Below are positions 36,739 to 43,883 of a stretch of DNA of 64,000 nt, piece after piece. The stretch spans positions 1-64,000 of the forward strand of contig CAOJNB010000007.1 of NCBI GenBank assembly GCA_948439405.1, read 5' to 3'. Source of the DNA: an uncultured Coriobacteriaceae bacterium (GTDB lineage: Bacteria; Actinomycetota; Coriobacteriia; Coriobacteriales; Atopobiaceae). The notes below the pieces were generated by a model. It worked only from the letters and a program-made list of their open reading frames with translations, made no database searches and was not told where the DNA came from. A program made the translations under genes and the position numbers. Position 1 is the first letter of the stretch, and every line of letters starts with the position of its first letter.

Positions 36739-37527
36739 CTAGCGCCGGGCCGAGACGCGTCCCAGCACCGCGAGCGCGGCGAGCCCGAGCCCGACGGGCG
36801 CGAGCCTCGTCGCGACGCGCAGCGCCCTCGTCGCCGGCGAGGGGCAGCAGATCCTGCGCCCGAGCAGCGCGGCGCGGATCGCGCGGTCGACGACGTCACC
36901 CACCTCGTCGAAGCCGACGAACGTCATCGAGCGGAAGGCCTCCTCGTCGCCGAGGTTCGCCTCGAAGCACGTGCGCATCCAGCGCGGGCACACCGCCGTG
37001 ACGCGGATGCCCGTGCCCGCGAGGTCGGCGTCGAGCGCGCAGGAGAAGTCGATCACGAACGACTTTGTGGCGGAGTAGACCGAGAAGCGGGGGAGCGGTA
37101 TGAACCCCGCGACGCTCGCGAGGTTGACGATGCGCGAGCCGGGGCCCATGTGCGGGAGGACGGCGTGGCAGGCCTCCACCACGGCCAGGCAGTTGAGGCG
37201 CACCATGTCCGCGTTGGCCTCGCGCGGGACGTCCGCGAACGACCCGGTGCGCCCGAAGCCGGCGCTGTTGACGAGCCACTGCACGCGGACGTCGCCCCAG
37301 GCAGCGAGCTCGTCGCGCAGCGCGTCGAAGGAGGCGGGGTCGCACAGGTCGAGCGCGACGATGCGGCAGGGGACGGGACAGGTGCCCGCCACCTCCGCGA
37401 GCCGTCCCTCGCTCCTCGCGACGAGCCAGATCTCGTCGAGCGGTCCTCCCGCGCCCGCGCCGAGCCGGCGGACGAACTCCCTGCCGACGCCCGACGAGGC
37501 CCCGGTGACGATCGCGACGTTCCTCAT
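36739..37527 (-). CDS. Short-chain dehydrogenase/reductase
   Basis: 262-residue classical SDR. The cofactor motif is TGASSGVG near residue 10, NSAGFG is the NNAG-like strand, and the catalytic Tyr/Lys lie in YSATK with Ser upstream in NLASVAG. The C-terminus ends in a hydrophobic stretch (ATRLAPVGLGLAALAVLG), so it may be membrane-associated, as in the DltE/YqjQ-like group. ATG 37527 begins exactly at MRNVAIVTG with GGGGAG upstream; a longer open frame is unlikely to be used. Substrate unknown. Converges on rho. Confidence 0.82.
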   Translation of the reverse strand: MRNVAIVTGASSGVGREFVRRLGAGAGGPLDEIWLVARSEGRLAEVAGTCPVPCRIVALDLCDPASFDALRDELAAWGDVRVQWLVNSAGFGRTGSFADVPREANADMVRLNCLAVVEACHAVLPHMGPGSRIVNLASVAGFIPLPRFSVYSATKSFVIDFSCALDADLAGTGIRVTAVCPRWMRTCFEANLGDEEAFRSMTFVGFDEVGDVVDRAIRAALLGRRICCPSPATRALRVATRLAPVGLGLAALAVLGRVSARR

Positions 37528-37725
37528 GGTGGCTCCCCTCGCATGGCCTTCGGGTGACAACTCTAGCCCCTCAGCGTCCGAGCAGCCAGTCGACCGTGCC
37601 CAGCGCCTTGAGGCCGTCGCCGGTTGTGCCGAGGCCATATGTGCGACAAGTCCATCTACCTGTGGCTTGCAACTGGCGGGCGCCTGCTGGTTGCCGCGAG
37701 ATCGGCCAAATTGCGTACCGTCGGT

Positions 37726-37734
37726 TGGTAGAAT
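37726..37734 (+). promoter_or_regulatory. Extended -10 promoter of the HTH gene
   Basis: TGG-TAGAAT, 66 bases before the ATG at 37801. The 272-base gap between the SDR and HTH genes is clearly less GC-rich than its surroundings and holds nothing else recognisable. Confidence 0.5.
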
Positions 37735-37800
37735 TGCGCCGTGCGCGCCCGCAGACTAAAGGTGCCGGCAGACAGCGCACATCCCGACGAAGGGCAGACC

Positions 37801-38832
37801 ATGAGCTTTCGCGACAATCTCCAACACCTGCGCGCAGAGCGCAACATGACTCAAGAGCAGCTGGCCATGCTGCTCGGCGTCTCCCGCCAGAGCGTCACGA
37901 AGTGGGAATCCGAGAAGAGCCAGCCGGAGATGGACAAGCTCCTCAAGATGTGCGAGATCTTCGATTGCACGCTCGACGAGCTTGTGACGGGTGACCTCAC
38001 CGGCCGCGCTGCGCCTGCGACGGCTGCTCCCATCCCCGCCGGCCCGCCCACCGATGTCTGCGGCTACGAGGAGCACCAGCGCATGATGGCGCTCAAGGTC
38101 CCCACCGGCGTGGCCCTCATACTTCTGGGCATCGCGCTCGGCCTGCTCTTTGAGGGCGCTGTCGAGCTGGCGTCCTGGAACGGGCGCGACGGCCTCTTCG
38201 TGATCATCGTGCTCACAGGCATCCTCGCGGGCCTCGCGTTTCTCGTGCCCGCCGGGATGGAGCACACAGCGTTCCAGAAGGCGCACCCCTACGTGGAGGA
38301 CTTCTATACGGACGAGGACCGCGCCGCCGCGCGCCGGCAGTTCTCGGCGGCGCTCATCGCCGGGCTCGCGCTCATCTTCGCAGGCATCGGCTGCCTACTC
38401 ATGCTTGAGAAGACCGCGGAGAACTGGGGACTCTTCTTCCTCATGTTCTTCATCGCCTTGGGCGTGTGGTGGATCGTGCGCGGTGGCATGCTGCTCGGTC
38501 GCGTCAACGTCGAGGAGTACAACAAGTCCGTCGCCGAGGACCTCGAGGTTGAGGACATCGTGTCTGCGGAGCTGGACGAGGCACGGCGCGAGGTCCTTCT
38601 CGCCCAGAAGAGGCACGGCAAGAAGCTCGGGGCGGTGTGCGGCGTCATCATGATCATTGCCACGATCGTGGGCCTGTGGCTGCTCTTTGCGCCCGTGTTC
38701 TCGGCGCCAAACATGGACTCCTGGACCCCGGAGGGCACCTCGGCCATGTGGTTCTGGGTGGCCTGGCCGGTGGGCGGCATGGTCTGCGGCATCGTGACGC
38801 TGCTCTGGGAGGCGTTCAGCCGCGAGGAGTAG
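37801..38832 (+). CDS. XRE-family HTH regulator fused to a multi-pass membrane domain
   Basis: 343 residues. Residues 5-60 form a Cro/C1-type HTH (NLQHLRAERNMTQEQLAMLLGVSRQSVTKWESEKSQPEMDKL). The rest is a membrane region with about six helices (near 100-120, 128-148, 182-202, 208-230, 280-300, 315-335), separated by charged loops. Membrane-tied HTH proteins of this kind are common in gut bacteria and usually lack known ligands. Codon choice is more relaxed than in the genes around it (for example GCTGCTCCC, CTTGTG), suggesting relatively recent arrival. No obvious cotranscribed target; the toxin-antitoxin genes converge on it. Confidence 0.8.
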   Translation: MSFRDNLQHLRAERNMTQEQLAMLLGVSRQSVTKWESEKSQPEMDKLLKMCEIFDCTLDELVTGDLTGRAAPATAAPIPAGPPTDVCGYEEHQRMMALKVPTGVALILLGIALGLLFEGAVELASWNGRDGLFVIIVLTGILAGLAFLVPAGMEHTAFQKAHPYVEDFYTDEDRAAARRQFSAALIAGLALIFAGIGCLLMLEKTAENWGLFFLMFFIALGVWWIVRGGMLLGRVNVEEYNKSVAEDLEVEDIVSAELDEARREVLLAQKRHGKKLGAVCGVIMIIATIVGLWLLFAPVFSAPNMDSWTPEGTSAMWFWVAWPVGGMVCGIVTLLWEAFSREE

Positions 38833-38926
38833 AGCGCCGCTTTGCGCTGCTGCGCCCGCGCGCCCCGCGATCTCGGAGAACGTGAAGGCGTTGGCCTCCT
38901 GGTCCCGTGCGCCGGTGGCTATCGCT

Positions 38927-39223
38927 TTATCGGGCTCCCTCGTAATGCGCCCACATGCGAACGACCTTGACTGTGCCCTGGAACTGCTTGCCGTCAACGG
39001 TGACAGGTGTGGCATCGACGGTGTAGACAAAGCGATGCTGCAGGGAGATGCGTCGCGAGTAGAGCCCTTCGAGGCTGCCGACAAGACCCTCAAAGGCGGG
39101 TGGCGTTGCAAATGGATTGCCGCGTACGACCTCAACGAGCTGCTTGCCCTTTTTCTCTAGTCCCGTTGCCTTGAGCTTTTTTGCATCTTTAGCTGCCTGT
39201 TTGGTGAAGACCGCGTGCCACAT
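38927..39223 (-). CDS. YoeB-family toxin (ribosome-dependent mRNA interferase)
   Basis: 98 residues, close to the usual length of about 84-95 for the family. Family landmarks: MWHAVFTKQAAKDAKKL at the start, NPFATPPAFEGL (the Glu region), YSRRISLQHRFVY (Arg and His) and VVRMWAHYE at the C-terminus, matching the Glu/Arg/His active site of YoeB/Txe. ATG 39223 is three bases beyond the antitoxin stop and has GGAG eight bases upstream. A GTG nine bases earlier is an alternative that would overlap the antitoxin. Cotranscribed with the Phd/YefM-type antitoxin gene; cleaves mRNA at the ribosome when freed. Confidence 0.85.
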   Translation of the reverse strand: MWHAVFTKQAAKDAKKLKATGLEKKGKQLVEVVRGNPFATPPAFEGLVGSLEGLYSRRISLQHRFVYTVDATPVTVDGKQFQGTVKVVRMWAHYEGAR

Positions 39224-39225
39224 GC

Positions 39226-39477
39226 TCACCACTCCAGGGCGGTTTCGTCAACGCATTCCTCGATGGGGGTGTCGCGGCCGTCGATGAGCGACTGTGCCAT
39301 GCCGGGGATGCCCATGAGGTAGAGGGTTTCCTCGATGGCGGCCCACTCGTCCTCGCCTACGAGCACCGCACCCTTGCCCTTGGTGTTGGTGATGGCGATG
39401 GGCGCGCAGTTCTCGTTCGTCTGGGCAATTATGTTGTAGAGGTCCTTGCGCAGGGCGGTCGCGCTGATTGACATCAT
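39226..39477 (-). CDS. Phd/YefM-family antitoxin
   Basis: 83 residues. The N-terminal DNA-binding half reads MMSISATALRKDLYNIIAQTNENCAPIAITNTKGKG, the YefM pattern. VLVGEDEWAAIEETLYLM follows, and the acidic C-terminal tail would wrap the toxin. ATG 39477 was chosen because GGAG lies six bases upstream; the frame extends further up through the operator, which cannot be coding if the repeat is the operator. The operator with four GTAC cores directly upstream supports the usual self-repression of the pair. Confidence 0.85.
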   Translation of the reverse strand: MMSISATALRKDLYNIIAQTNENCAPIAITNTKGKGAVLVGEDEWAAIEETLYLMGIPGMAQSLIDGRDTPIEECVDETALEW

Positions 39478-39490
39478 GATTTGCTCCTTG

Positions 39491-39536
39491 CGTACGCTGT
39501 TACGTACGCTGAAAATAGCGTACGTAACAGCGTACG
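39491..39536. promoter_or_regulatory. Operator of the toxin-antitoxin pair: 20-bp perfect inverted repeat
   Basis: CGTACGCTGTTACGTACGCT and its exact complement are separated by GAAAAT. Each arm holds two CGTAC motifs, so four GTAC cores lie at roughly regular spacing. It sits 14 bases upstream of the antitoxin ATG and is the probable cooperative binding site of the antitoxin and complex. Confidence 0.75.
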
Positions 39537-39573
39537 TCAAACGTCTGCAGTCGAGCTACGAGCGTGCATGCCC

Positions 39574-40449
39574 TTATCGTTCGCGAAGCGTCTCAATCAC
39601 TTCCGACGCGCCCAGGTCGAGAAGGACGCTCCGCTCGGCGATCTCCGTGGGCGCCATCGCCTCACCGAGGCTCACGCAGGCGTAGGTGGCGCGCGGGCTC
39701 TCGGCGGCCATCCGCCAGAAGGGGTACTTGATGATGACGGGGGTGTTGGCGCCCACGCCGATCTCCAGAAGCAGCAGGCGTGAGCCCCGGTGACGGCGAA
39801 CGAAGTCCCGGTAGCGGGTCGCGGCGGCGTGCCATCCCTCGTCCTCCACGAAGGTGTCGTCCGCGCGCAGGTTCATGGTCATGGGCGCGCCGCAGACGGG
39901 GCAGCGCGGCACGAGCTCCGTCGGCACGTGCATGTCGCGCTGCTCGGCGACCATGCGCAGCAGCGTGGCCTTGTTGTCGTAGGTGCGCGTGTGGCACGGC
40001 ACGCTACACTGCCAGAGGCCGTAGTCGCCCTGCGTGTAGAAGAGGCGCCCCTTGGGGAAGCCCGCGCGCTGGAAGCAGTGGTCCACGTTGGTGGTGAGGA
40101 CGAAGAAGTCCTTCTCGCCCAGTGTCTTGAGCAGGCGCTCGTAGAGCGGCGTGGGCACGGGGTCGTAGCGGTTGATCTTGATGTAGCGGCTCCAGTACGC
40201 CCAGCGCTCCTCCTCGGACGGGAAGGGAAAGAACCCGCCGGAGTACATGTCCGTGAAGCCGTGGCGCTCGATGAAGTCGGCGAAGTGCTCGCGGAAGCGC
40301 GCGCCGGAGTACGTGAGTCCGGCGGCGGTGGAGAGCCCGGCGCCGGCGCCCACGAGCACGGCGTCCGCGGCATCAAACGCGGCGGCGAGCCGCTCGAGCT
40401 CCGTCGAGGAGTTCCTGGTAGATGCGCTGGTCAGAGTCGAGAAAAACAT
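39574..40449 (-). CDS. SirTM-type sirtuin (macrodomain-linked protein ADP-ribosyltransferase)
   Basis: 291 residues. The NAD site opens GAGAGLSTAAGLTYSG. The catalytic set of class M sirtuins is seen as Asn121 and Asp123 in TTNVDHCF and Gln140 in YTQGDYGLWQC, where classical deacetylases have histidine. Four cysteines (CSVPC and CPVCG) form the zinc site. Unlike deacetylating sirtuins, SirTM enzymes ADP-ribosylate a lipoylated GcvH-like protein. It overlaps the zinc-macrodomain gene by 77 bases; ATG 40449 has AAGGTGAT upstream and is retained, though a start further in is possible. The macrodomain partner would reverse the mark. No GcvH-L or LplA gene lies next to it. Confidence 0.85.
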   Translation of the reverse strand: MFFSTLTSASTRNSSTELERLAAAFDAADAVLVGAGAGLSTAAGLTYSGARFREHFADFIERHGFTDMYSGGFFPFPSEEERWAYWSRYIKINRYDPVPTPLYERLLKTLGEKDFFVLTTNVDHCFQRAGFPKGRLFYTQGDYGLWQCSVPCHTRTYDNKATLLRMVAEQRDMHVPTELVPRCPVCGAPMTMNLRADDTFVEDEGWHAAATRYRDFVRRHRGSRLLLLEIGVGANTPVIIKYPFWRMAAESPRATYACVSLGEAMAPTEIAERSVLLDLGASEVIETLRER

Positions 40450-41197
40450 CGAAGATCACCTTGAGCCTGGGGTCGGTGTTTGCGAGGTGGTCGAGGGCAG
40501 TGCACACGGCGAAACGCGCCGCCTCCTTTTGCGGGAAGCCGAAGACGCCCGTTGAGATGCAGCAGAACGCGAGCGTGGAGAGGCCGCGGCGCGTTGCCTC
40601 CTCGAGGCATGCGCGGTAACAGCCGGCGAGAAGATCCTCGTCGCGCGGCGTCGGCTGACCGCCCCGCGCGATTGGCCCCACGGTGTGGAAGACGAGCCCG
40701 CTCGGCAGGTTGTGCGCGGACGTGACCTTGACCTGGCCCGTGGGCTCGGCATGCCCTTGCGCCTCCATGAGCCGCGCGCAGTCCAGGCGCAGCTGCATGC
40801 CGGAGAAGGTGTGTATCGCGTTGTCGATGCAGTGGTGTCCGGGCACGAAGCAGCCGAGCATCTGGTCGTTGGCGGCGTTCACGATGGCGTCGGCAGCGAG
40901 GAGCGTGATGTCGCCGCGCCAGAGCGCCACGCGCGAGAGCACGGGGTCCGTGGCGTTGACGGACGGGAGCGCCGCCGCGTCGAACGCCCCGCCGCGCTCG
41001 CGCAGACGCTCCGCGAGGTAGGCGTCCTGAACGTCCAGCACCTCGGACGCCACGGGTGCGGGCGGGCGGACGTTCATGAGGGCACGCAGGAGGGACCGCT
41101 GGTCGTCGACGCCTTCCGGCACTACGACCCTCCCGCCGTCCGCGCGCTCCGCGAGCAGCGTGTCAATGAGAGAGCGCCTGCGCTCATCCTGGGTCAT
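40373..41197 (-). CDS. Zinc-containing macrodomain ADP-ribosylhydrolase (SirTM partner)
   Basis: 274 residues. An N-terminal helical extension of about 85 residues precedes the macrodomain (LWRGDITLLAADAIVNAAN, residues 92-110). The zinc motif Cys116, His121/122 and Cys123 (GCFVPGHHC) is the mark of the Zn-macro group. ISTGVFGFPQKEAA is the phosphate loop. These hydrolases remove ADP-ribose placed by SirTM. ATG 41197 is 25 bases after the oxidoreductase stop, so oxidoreductase, macrodomain and sirtuin probably form one transcript. Confidence 0.88.
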   Translation of the reverse strand: MTQDERRRSLIDTLLAERADGGRVVVPEGVDDQRSLLRALMNVRPPAPVASEVLDVQDAYLAERLRERGGAFDAAALPSVNATDPVLSRVALWRGDITLLAADAIVNAANDQMLGCFVPGHHCIDNAIHTFSGMQLRLDCARLMEAQGHAEPTGQVKVTSAHNLPSGLVFHTVGPIARGGQPTPRDEDLLAGCYRACLEEATRRGLSTLAFCCISTGVFGFPQKEAARFAVCTALDHLANTDPRLKVIFDVFLDSDQRIYQELLDGARAARRRV

Positions 41198-41221
41198 GAC
41201 CGTCGCCCGCCCTTCTCGTGC

Positions 41222-41866
41222 CTACTTGCTCACCACGGAGACGCGCTCGCGCACGTGCTCGCCGCTTTCGAGGAGGTCGACGATCGCGATGGCGTAGTCT
41301 GCGTAGCTCACCGTGGACTGGCCGGCCGCGTTGAGCGTGAGCTCCTCGCCGGCCAGCGTGTACTCGCCGGTGCGCTCGCCGTCCGCCTGGAAGTCTGCGG
41401 CGGGGGAGACGTAGGTCCACTCGACGTCCGTGCGCTCGCGCAGATTGGCGAGGGCGGCACCGTGGGCGGCCGAGAGCGGCTTCCAGTCCTCGGGGAAGCC
41501 CGGGCCCTGGTCAACGGTAGCGGTGTGCTCCGTGTTCACGAAGAGGCTGCCCGCGCCGCCCACGACGACGAGGCGCGTGGGCGTGCCTGCCACGCAGTCG
41601 GCCAGATGGACGGCCACGTTGGTAATCGCAGGGATGGTCTCGGGCGTCCAGCCGCCCGCGGCGTCCACCACGGCGTCAAAGCCGGCGAGGTCGGCAGCGG
41701 TGAGCTCGAGCGCGTCCTTCACGAGGCTCTTCTCGGCAGCAGTCTTATTCTCTCCGCGCACGATGGCGGTGACGTCCATGCCGCGGCGCGTAGCCTCCTC
41801 CACCACGAGCTGGCCCACGCGACCGTTGGCGGCGACGACGGCGACCTTGAGGTTCTTCTCGGACAT
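41222..41866 (-). CDS. NAD(P)-binding NmrA/atypical-SDR oxidoreductase
   Basis: 214 residues. The Rossmann motif is AANGRVGQLV rather than GATGxxG, followed by IVRGENK and the late LVVVGGAGSLF. Such YwnB/NmrA-like proteins are often in redox- or electrophile-response operons. Start ATG 41866 (MSEKNLKVAVV) has AAAGGAA upstream; the open frame continuing to 41965 lacks a site and would use up the promoter. Divergent from an HxlR regulator, first gene of the presumed oxidoreductase-macrodomain-sirtuin operon. Confidence 0.8.
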   Translation of the reverse strand: MSEKNLKVAVVAANGRVGQLVVEEATRRGMDVTAIVRGENKTAAEKSLVKDALELTAADLAGFDAVVDAAGGWTPETIPAITNVAVHLADCVAGTPTRLVVVGGAGSLFVNTEHTATVDQGPGFPEDWKPLSAAHGAALANLRERTDVEWTYVSPAADFQADGERTGEYTLAGEELTLNAAGQSTVSYADYAIAIVDLLESGEHVRERVSVVSK

Positions 41867-41988
41867 CGCGGTTCCTTTCTCTTGCGCTTCTGGGGACACC
41901 GGTATAGCCTCTCCATTGGTGCATAAGAGAAAGTAGGCACAATAAAGTGCGGTAAGTACCTTCAAGTAACTATTGGCGGTTAACTGCG
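41867..41988. promoter_or_regulatory. Divergent control region between the oxidoreductase and HxlR genes
   Basis: 122 bases, AT-rich for this window. GGTAAGTACC and CAAGTAACT (about 41951-41972) form related half-sites, with an AAAGTA copy to the left. HxlR-type regulators usually bind such sites between themselves and a divergent target. On the minus strand TTACTT, 17 bases and TTTATT could serve as promoter. Assignment is tentative. Confidence 0.4.
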
Positions 41989-42339
41989 ATGAAGGATAGC
42001 GTCGAGAAGAACCTCAGGCAACGTGAGTGGCCGGCCTGCCCCGTGGAGACCACGCTCTCGCTCATCGGCGACAAGTGGAAGGTGCTCATCCTGCGCGAGC
42101 TCCTGGATGGCACGCGGCGCTTCGGCGAGCTGCGGCGCGGCGTCGGGCGTGTCTCCCAGAAGGTGCTCACGAGCCAGCTGCGCGCCATGGAGGCCGACGG
42201 GCTCGTTCACCGTGAGGTCTTTGCCGAGGTGCCGCCGCGCGTGGAGTACTCGCTCACGCCACTGGGGCGGAGTCTCGCCCCGGTGATCGATGCGCTCAAG
42301 GCGTGGGGCGAGGGATTCAAGGCGCAGATGACGAGCTAG
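41989..42339 (+). CDS. HxlR-family (DUF24) transcriptional regulator
   Basis: 116 residues, winged helix. The pattern PACPVETTLSLIGDKWKVLILREL, RRFGELRRGVGRVSQKVLTSQLRAMEADGLV and YSLTPLGRSL is diagnostic. A single conserved cysteine (Cys17) just before the first helix is the redox or electrophile sensor in characterised relatives (YodB, HypR, CatR). Divergently placed from the oxidoreductase-macrodomain-sirtuin operon, which is its most likely target. Confidence 0.88.
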   Translation: MKDSVEKNLRQREWPACPVETTLSLIGDKWKVLILRELLDGTRRFGELRRGVGRVSQKVLTSQLRAMEADGLVHREVFAEVPPRVEYSLTPLGRSLAPVIDALKAWGEGFKAQMTS

Positions 42340-42394
42340 CCGGACCGAGGCCATCAAGGTGGTCCGGGAGAACGTCGCGCGCACGGACGACATG

Positions 42395-42422
42395 TTGCAT
42401 TCGCGGGAATTCGTCGCATAAT
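42395..42422 (+). promoter_or_regulatory. Promoter upstream of the 42608 gene
   Basis: TTGCAT (42395-42400), 16-base spacer, CATAAT (42417-42422). Leaves a leader of about 180 bases ahead of the ATG at 42608, in which no gene or clear structure is seen. Confidence 0.5.
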
Positions 42423-42607
42423 GGGTTCGATGGGTGCGTCATGGGCACCCGAGGTATCGCGGCGGCACACGAACCTGAGACGAGCCACGCCGTCGCCCGC
42501 GGACGAGCACCGTCGTCCGTCGTGCGAGCGCATAGGCCGACCTGGTCCGTCGTTCCCCGCCACGTCCGGGTGCGTCCCGTCGCATGCCGGTGGGAGGAGC
42601 GTTTGCG

Positions 42608-43756
42608 ATGATGGGTGAGAGAAGGCATCCCGCGGTCTTCGCCGGGCTCGCTGCCGCGGCCACGCTCGCGCTGCCGCGCGCGGCGCATGCCGCCACGGCC
42701 CTCGAGCGGCTCGGCGAGCAGGTCGCCTCGCTCGACCCTGCCTTCGTCGGCGGCTACGCCATGGGCGCGCTCGGCGGCGGCGTCGCGTGCTACCTCGTGC
42801 TCTCCCACCGCCGCGAGCGCGAGGAGCACGAGCTGATGGCCGAGGCCTTCCGCGCCTCCGCCGCCCACGCCGCGCCCGCGTCCGTCCCGCAGCCGGATGG
42901 CGCCCGCGAGGAGGCCGTCCAGGGACGCCACGGCAGGCGTGCCGACGATGGCGACATCCGCGTCCAGAGCGTCGAGGACTCCCGCGCGATCCAGTGGGGG
43001 ACGGGCGACTACGCCGAGGTCGCCGAGAGCTACGTGCGCAAGGCGTCCCTGCGCGAGCGCATGGCCACGCGCGCGAAGGGCGTCGCGGACGTGCTCGCCG
43101 AGCGCATCGGCGGCAACGAGATGGACGGCGTACCCGTGATCAGGCGTGCCGACGGCAGCGTCGGCGACGTGGGTGTCGCGGGCTGGGACCAGGTCGCGGC
43201 CCAGGCCCCCGCGCCGCAGGCCCCGCAGGTCGCACAGGTCGCGCCTGCCGCCGACGAGCCCCGCGAGCGCCGCTCGCCCGCGGCGGCCCGCTCCATCGCC
43301 TCCCGCCTTCCCGAGGTCGACGAGGGGGCCTTCCCCGCGCGACGCGAGCTCGAGGACCTTCCTTCCGAGCGCGACGTCTGGGACGTGGCCCTCGCCGCGC
43401 TCGAGGAGCGCTCCAAGGAGCCCGCGCAGCTCGACTTCGGCGACGCCGTCGGAGGCCTCGACACGCTCGACGAGCCGGCCGGCCTCGAGTCGCCCACCTC
43501 GTTCATCCCGTTCCGGCTGCCTGCCGGGCACCCCGAGGTGGTCGACACCGAGTCCTACATCGACTACCTGATCAGCGACGAGTTCTCGCGCAACCCCTCG
43601 CACGCCGCGCGCAGCAGCTCCGAGTCCTACCTCACCCTGATCGAGGGCGGCAGCCAGGCGCTGCCGCGCCACGCCGCGCGTCCCGCGCGCGCCGGGAGGA
43701 AGCGCCCGCGCGGCGCCCACTTCGCGCGCCCGGCCGGCGAGGCCCTGGAGGCTTAG
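42608..43756 (+). CDS. Hypothetical exported or membrane-anchored protein
   Basis: 382 residues, family not recognised. A signal peptide (residues 1-30, ending AAHAATA) is followed by a hydrophobic segment (about 48-68, FVGGYAMGALGGGVACYLV). The remainder is hydrophilic, rich in Ala, Glu, Arg and Pro, with proline-alanine stretches (PAPQAPQVAQVAPA) suggesting an unstructured linker, and conserved-looking islands IRVQSVEDSRAIQWG and ESYIDYLISDEFSRNPSHAARSSSESYL. The C-terminus is basic. ATG 42608 has GGAGGAG eight bases upstream. Its isolation from known systems gives no functional clue; a cell-envelope or cytoskeletal anchor is only a guess. Confidence 0.65.
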   Translation: MMGERRHPAVFAGLAAAATLALPRAAHAATALERLGEQVASLDPAFVGGYAMGALGGGVACYLVLSHRREREEHELMAEAFRASAAHAAPASVPQPDGAREEAVQGRHGRRADDGDIRVQSVEDSRAIQWGTGDYAEVAESYVRKASLRERMATRAKGVADVLAERIGGNEMDGVPVIRRADGSVGDVGVAGWDQVAAQAPAPQAPQVAQVAPAADEPRERRSPAAARSIASRLPEVDEGAFPARRELEDLPSERDVWDVALAALEERSKEPAQLDFGDAVGGLDTLDEPAGLESPTSFIPFRLPAGHPEVVDTESYIDYLISDEFSRNPSHAARSSSESYLTLIEGGSQALPRHAARPARAGRKRPRGAHFARPAGEALEA

Positions 43757-43787
43757 GCGCCCCCGCGGCGCACAGATTGCACAGATG

Positions 43788-43841
43788 GTACGAAGCTCGG
43801 TGTTTCCTGGCCGGAACGCCAGGAAACACCGAGCTTCGTAC
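43788..43841. repeat. Palindromic intergenic repeat, copy B (23-bp perfect hairpin)
   Basis: Left arm 43788-43810 and right arm 43819-43841 are exact inverted copies of 23 bases around the loop CCGGAACG. Arms contain GTACGAAGCTCG, shared with copy A at 5240-5301. It lies between convergent genes and may act as their terminator, but the conserved arms show that it belongs to a repeat family. Confidence 0.7.
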
Positions 43842-43883
43842 GTCATGGGGAAGGGATCGGCGGCGCGCGCCCGCTCCGGAGGC

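Noticed and set aside
37741..37800. Upstream in-frame start for the HTH regulator.
   Set aside because: The frame is open from 37741 but that stretch overlaps the leader directly downstream of the extended -10; ATG 37801 begins at the conserved HTH.
39481..39540. CRISPR-like repeat, because of the repeated CGTACG units.
   Set aside because: Only one 46-base palindrome, with no spacer/repeat periodicity and no cas genes in the window. It fits a toxin-antitoxin operator.
41867..41965. Longer N-terminus for the oxidoreductase (start at 41965).
   Set aside because: The added 33 residues are not like any Rossmann protein, have no ribosome site and would cover the divergent promoter region.
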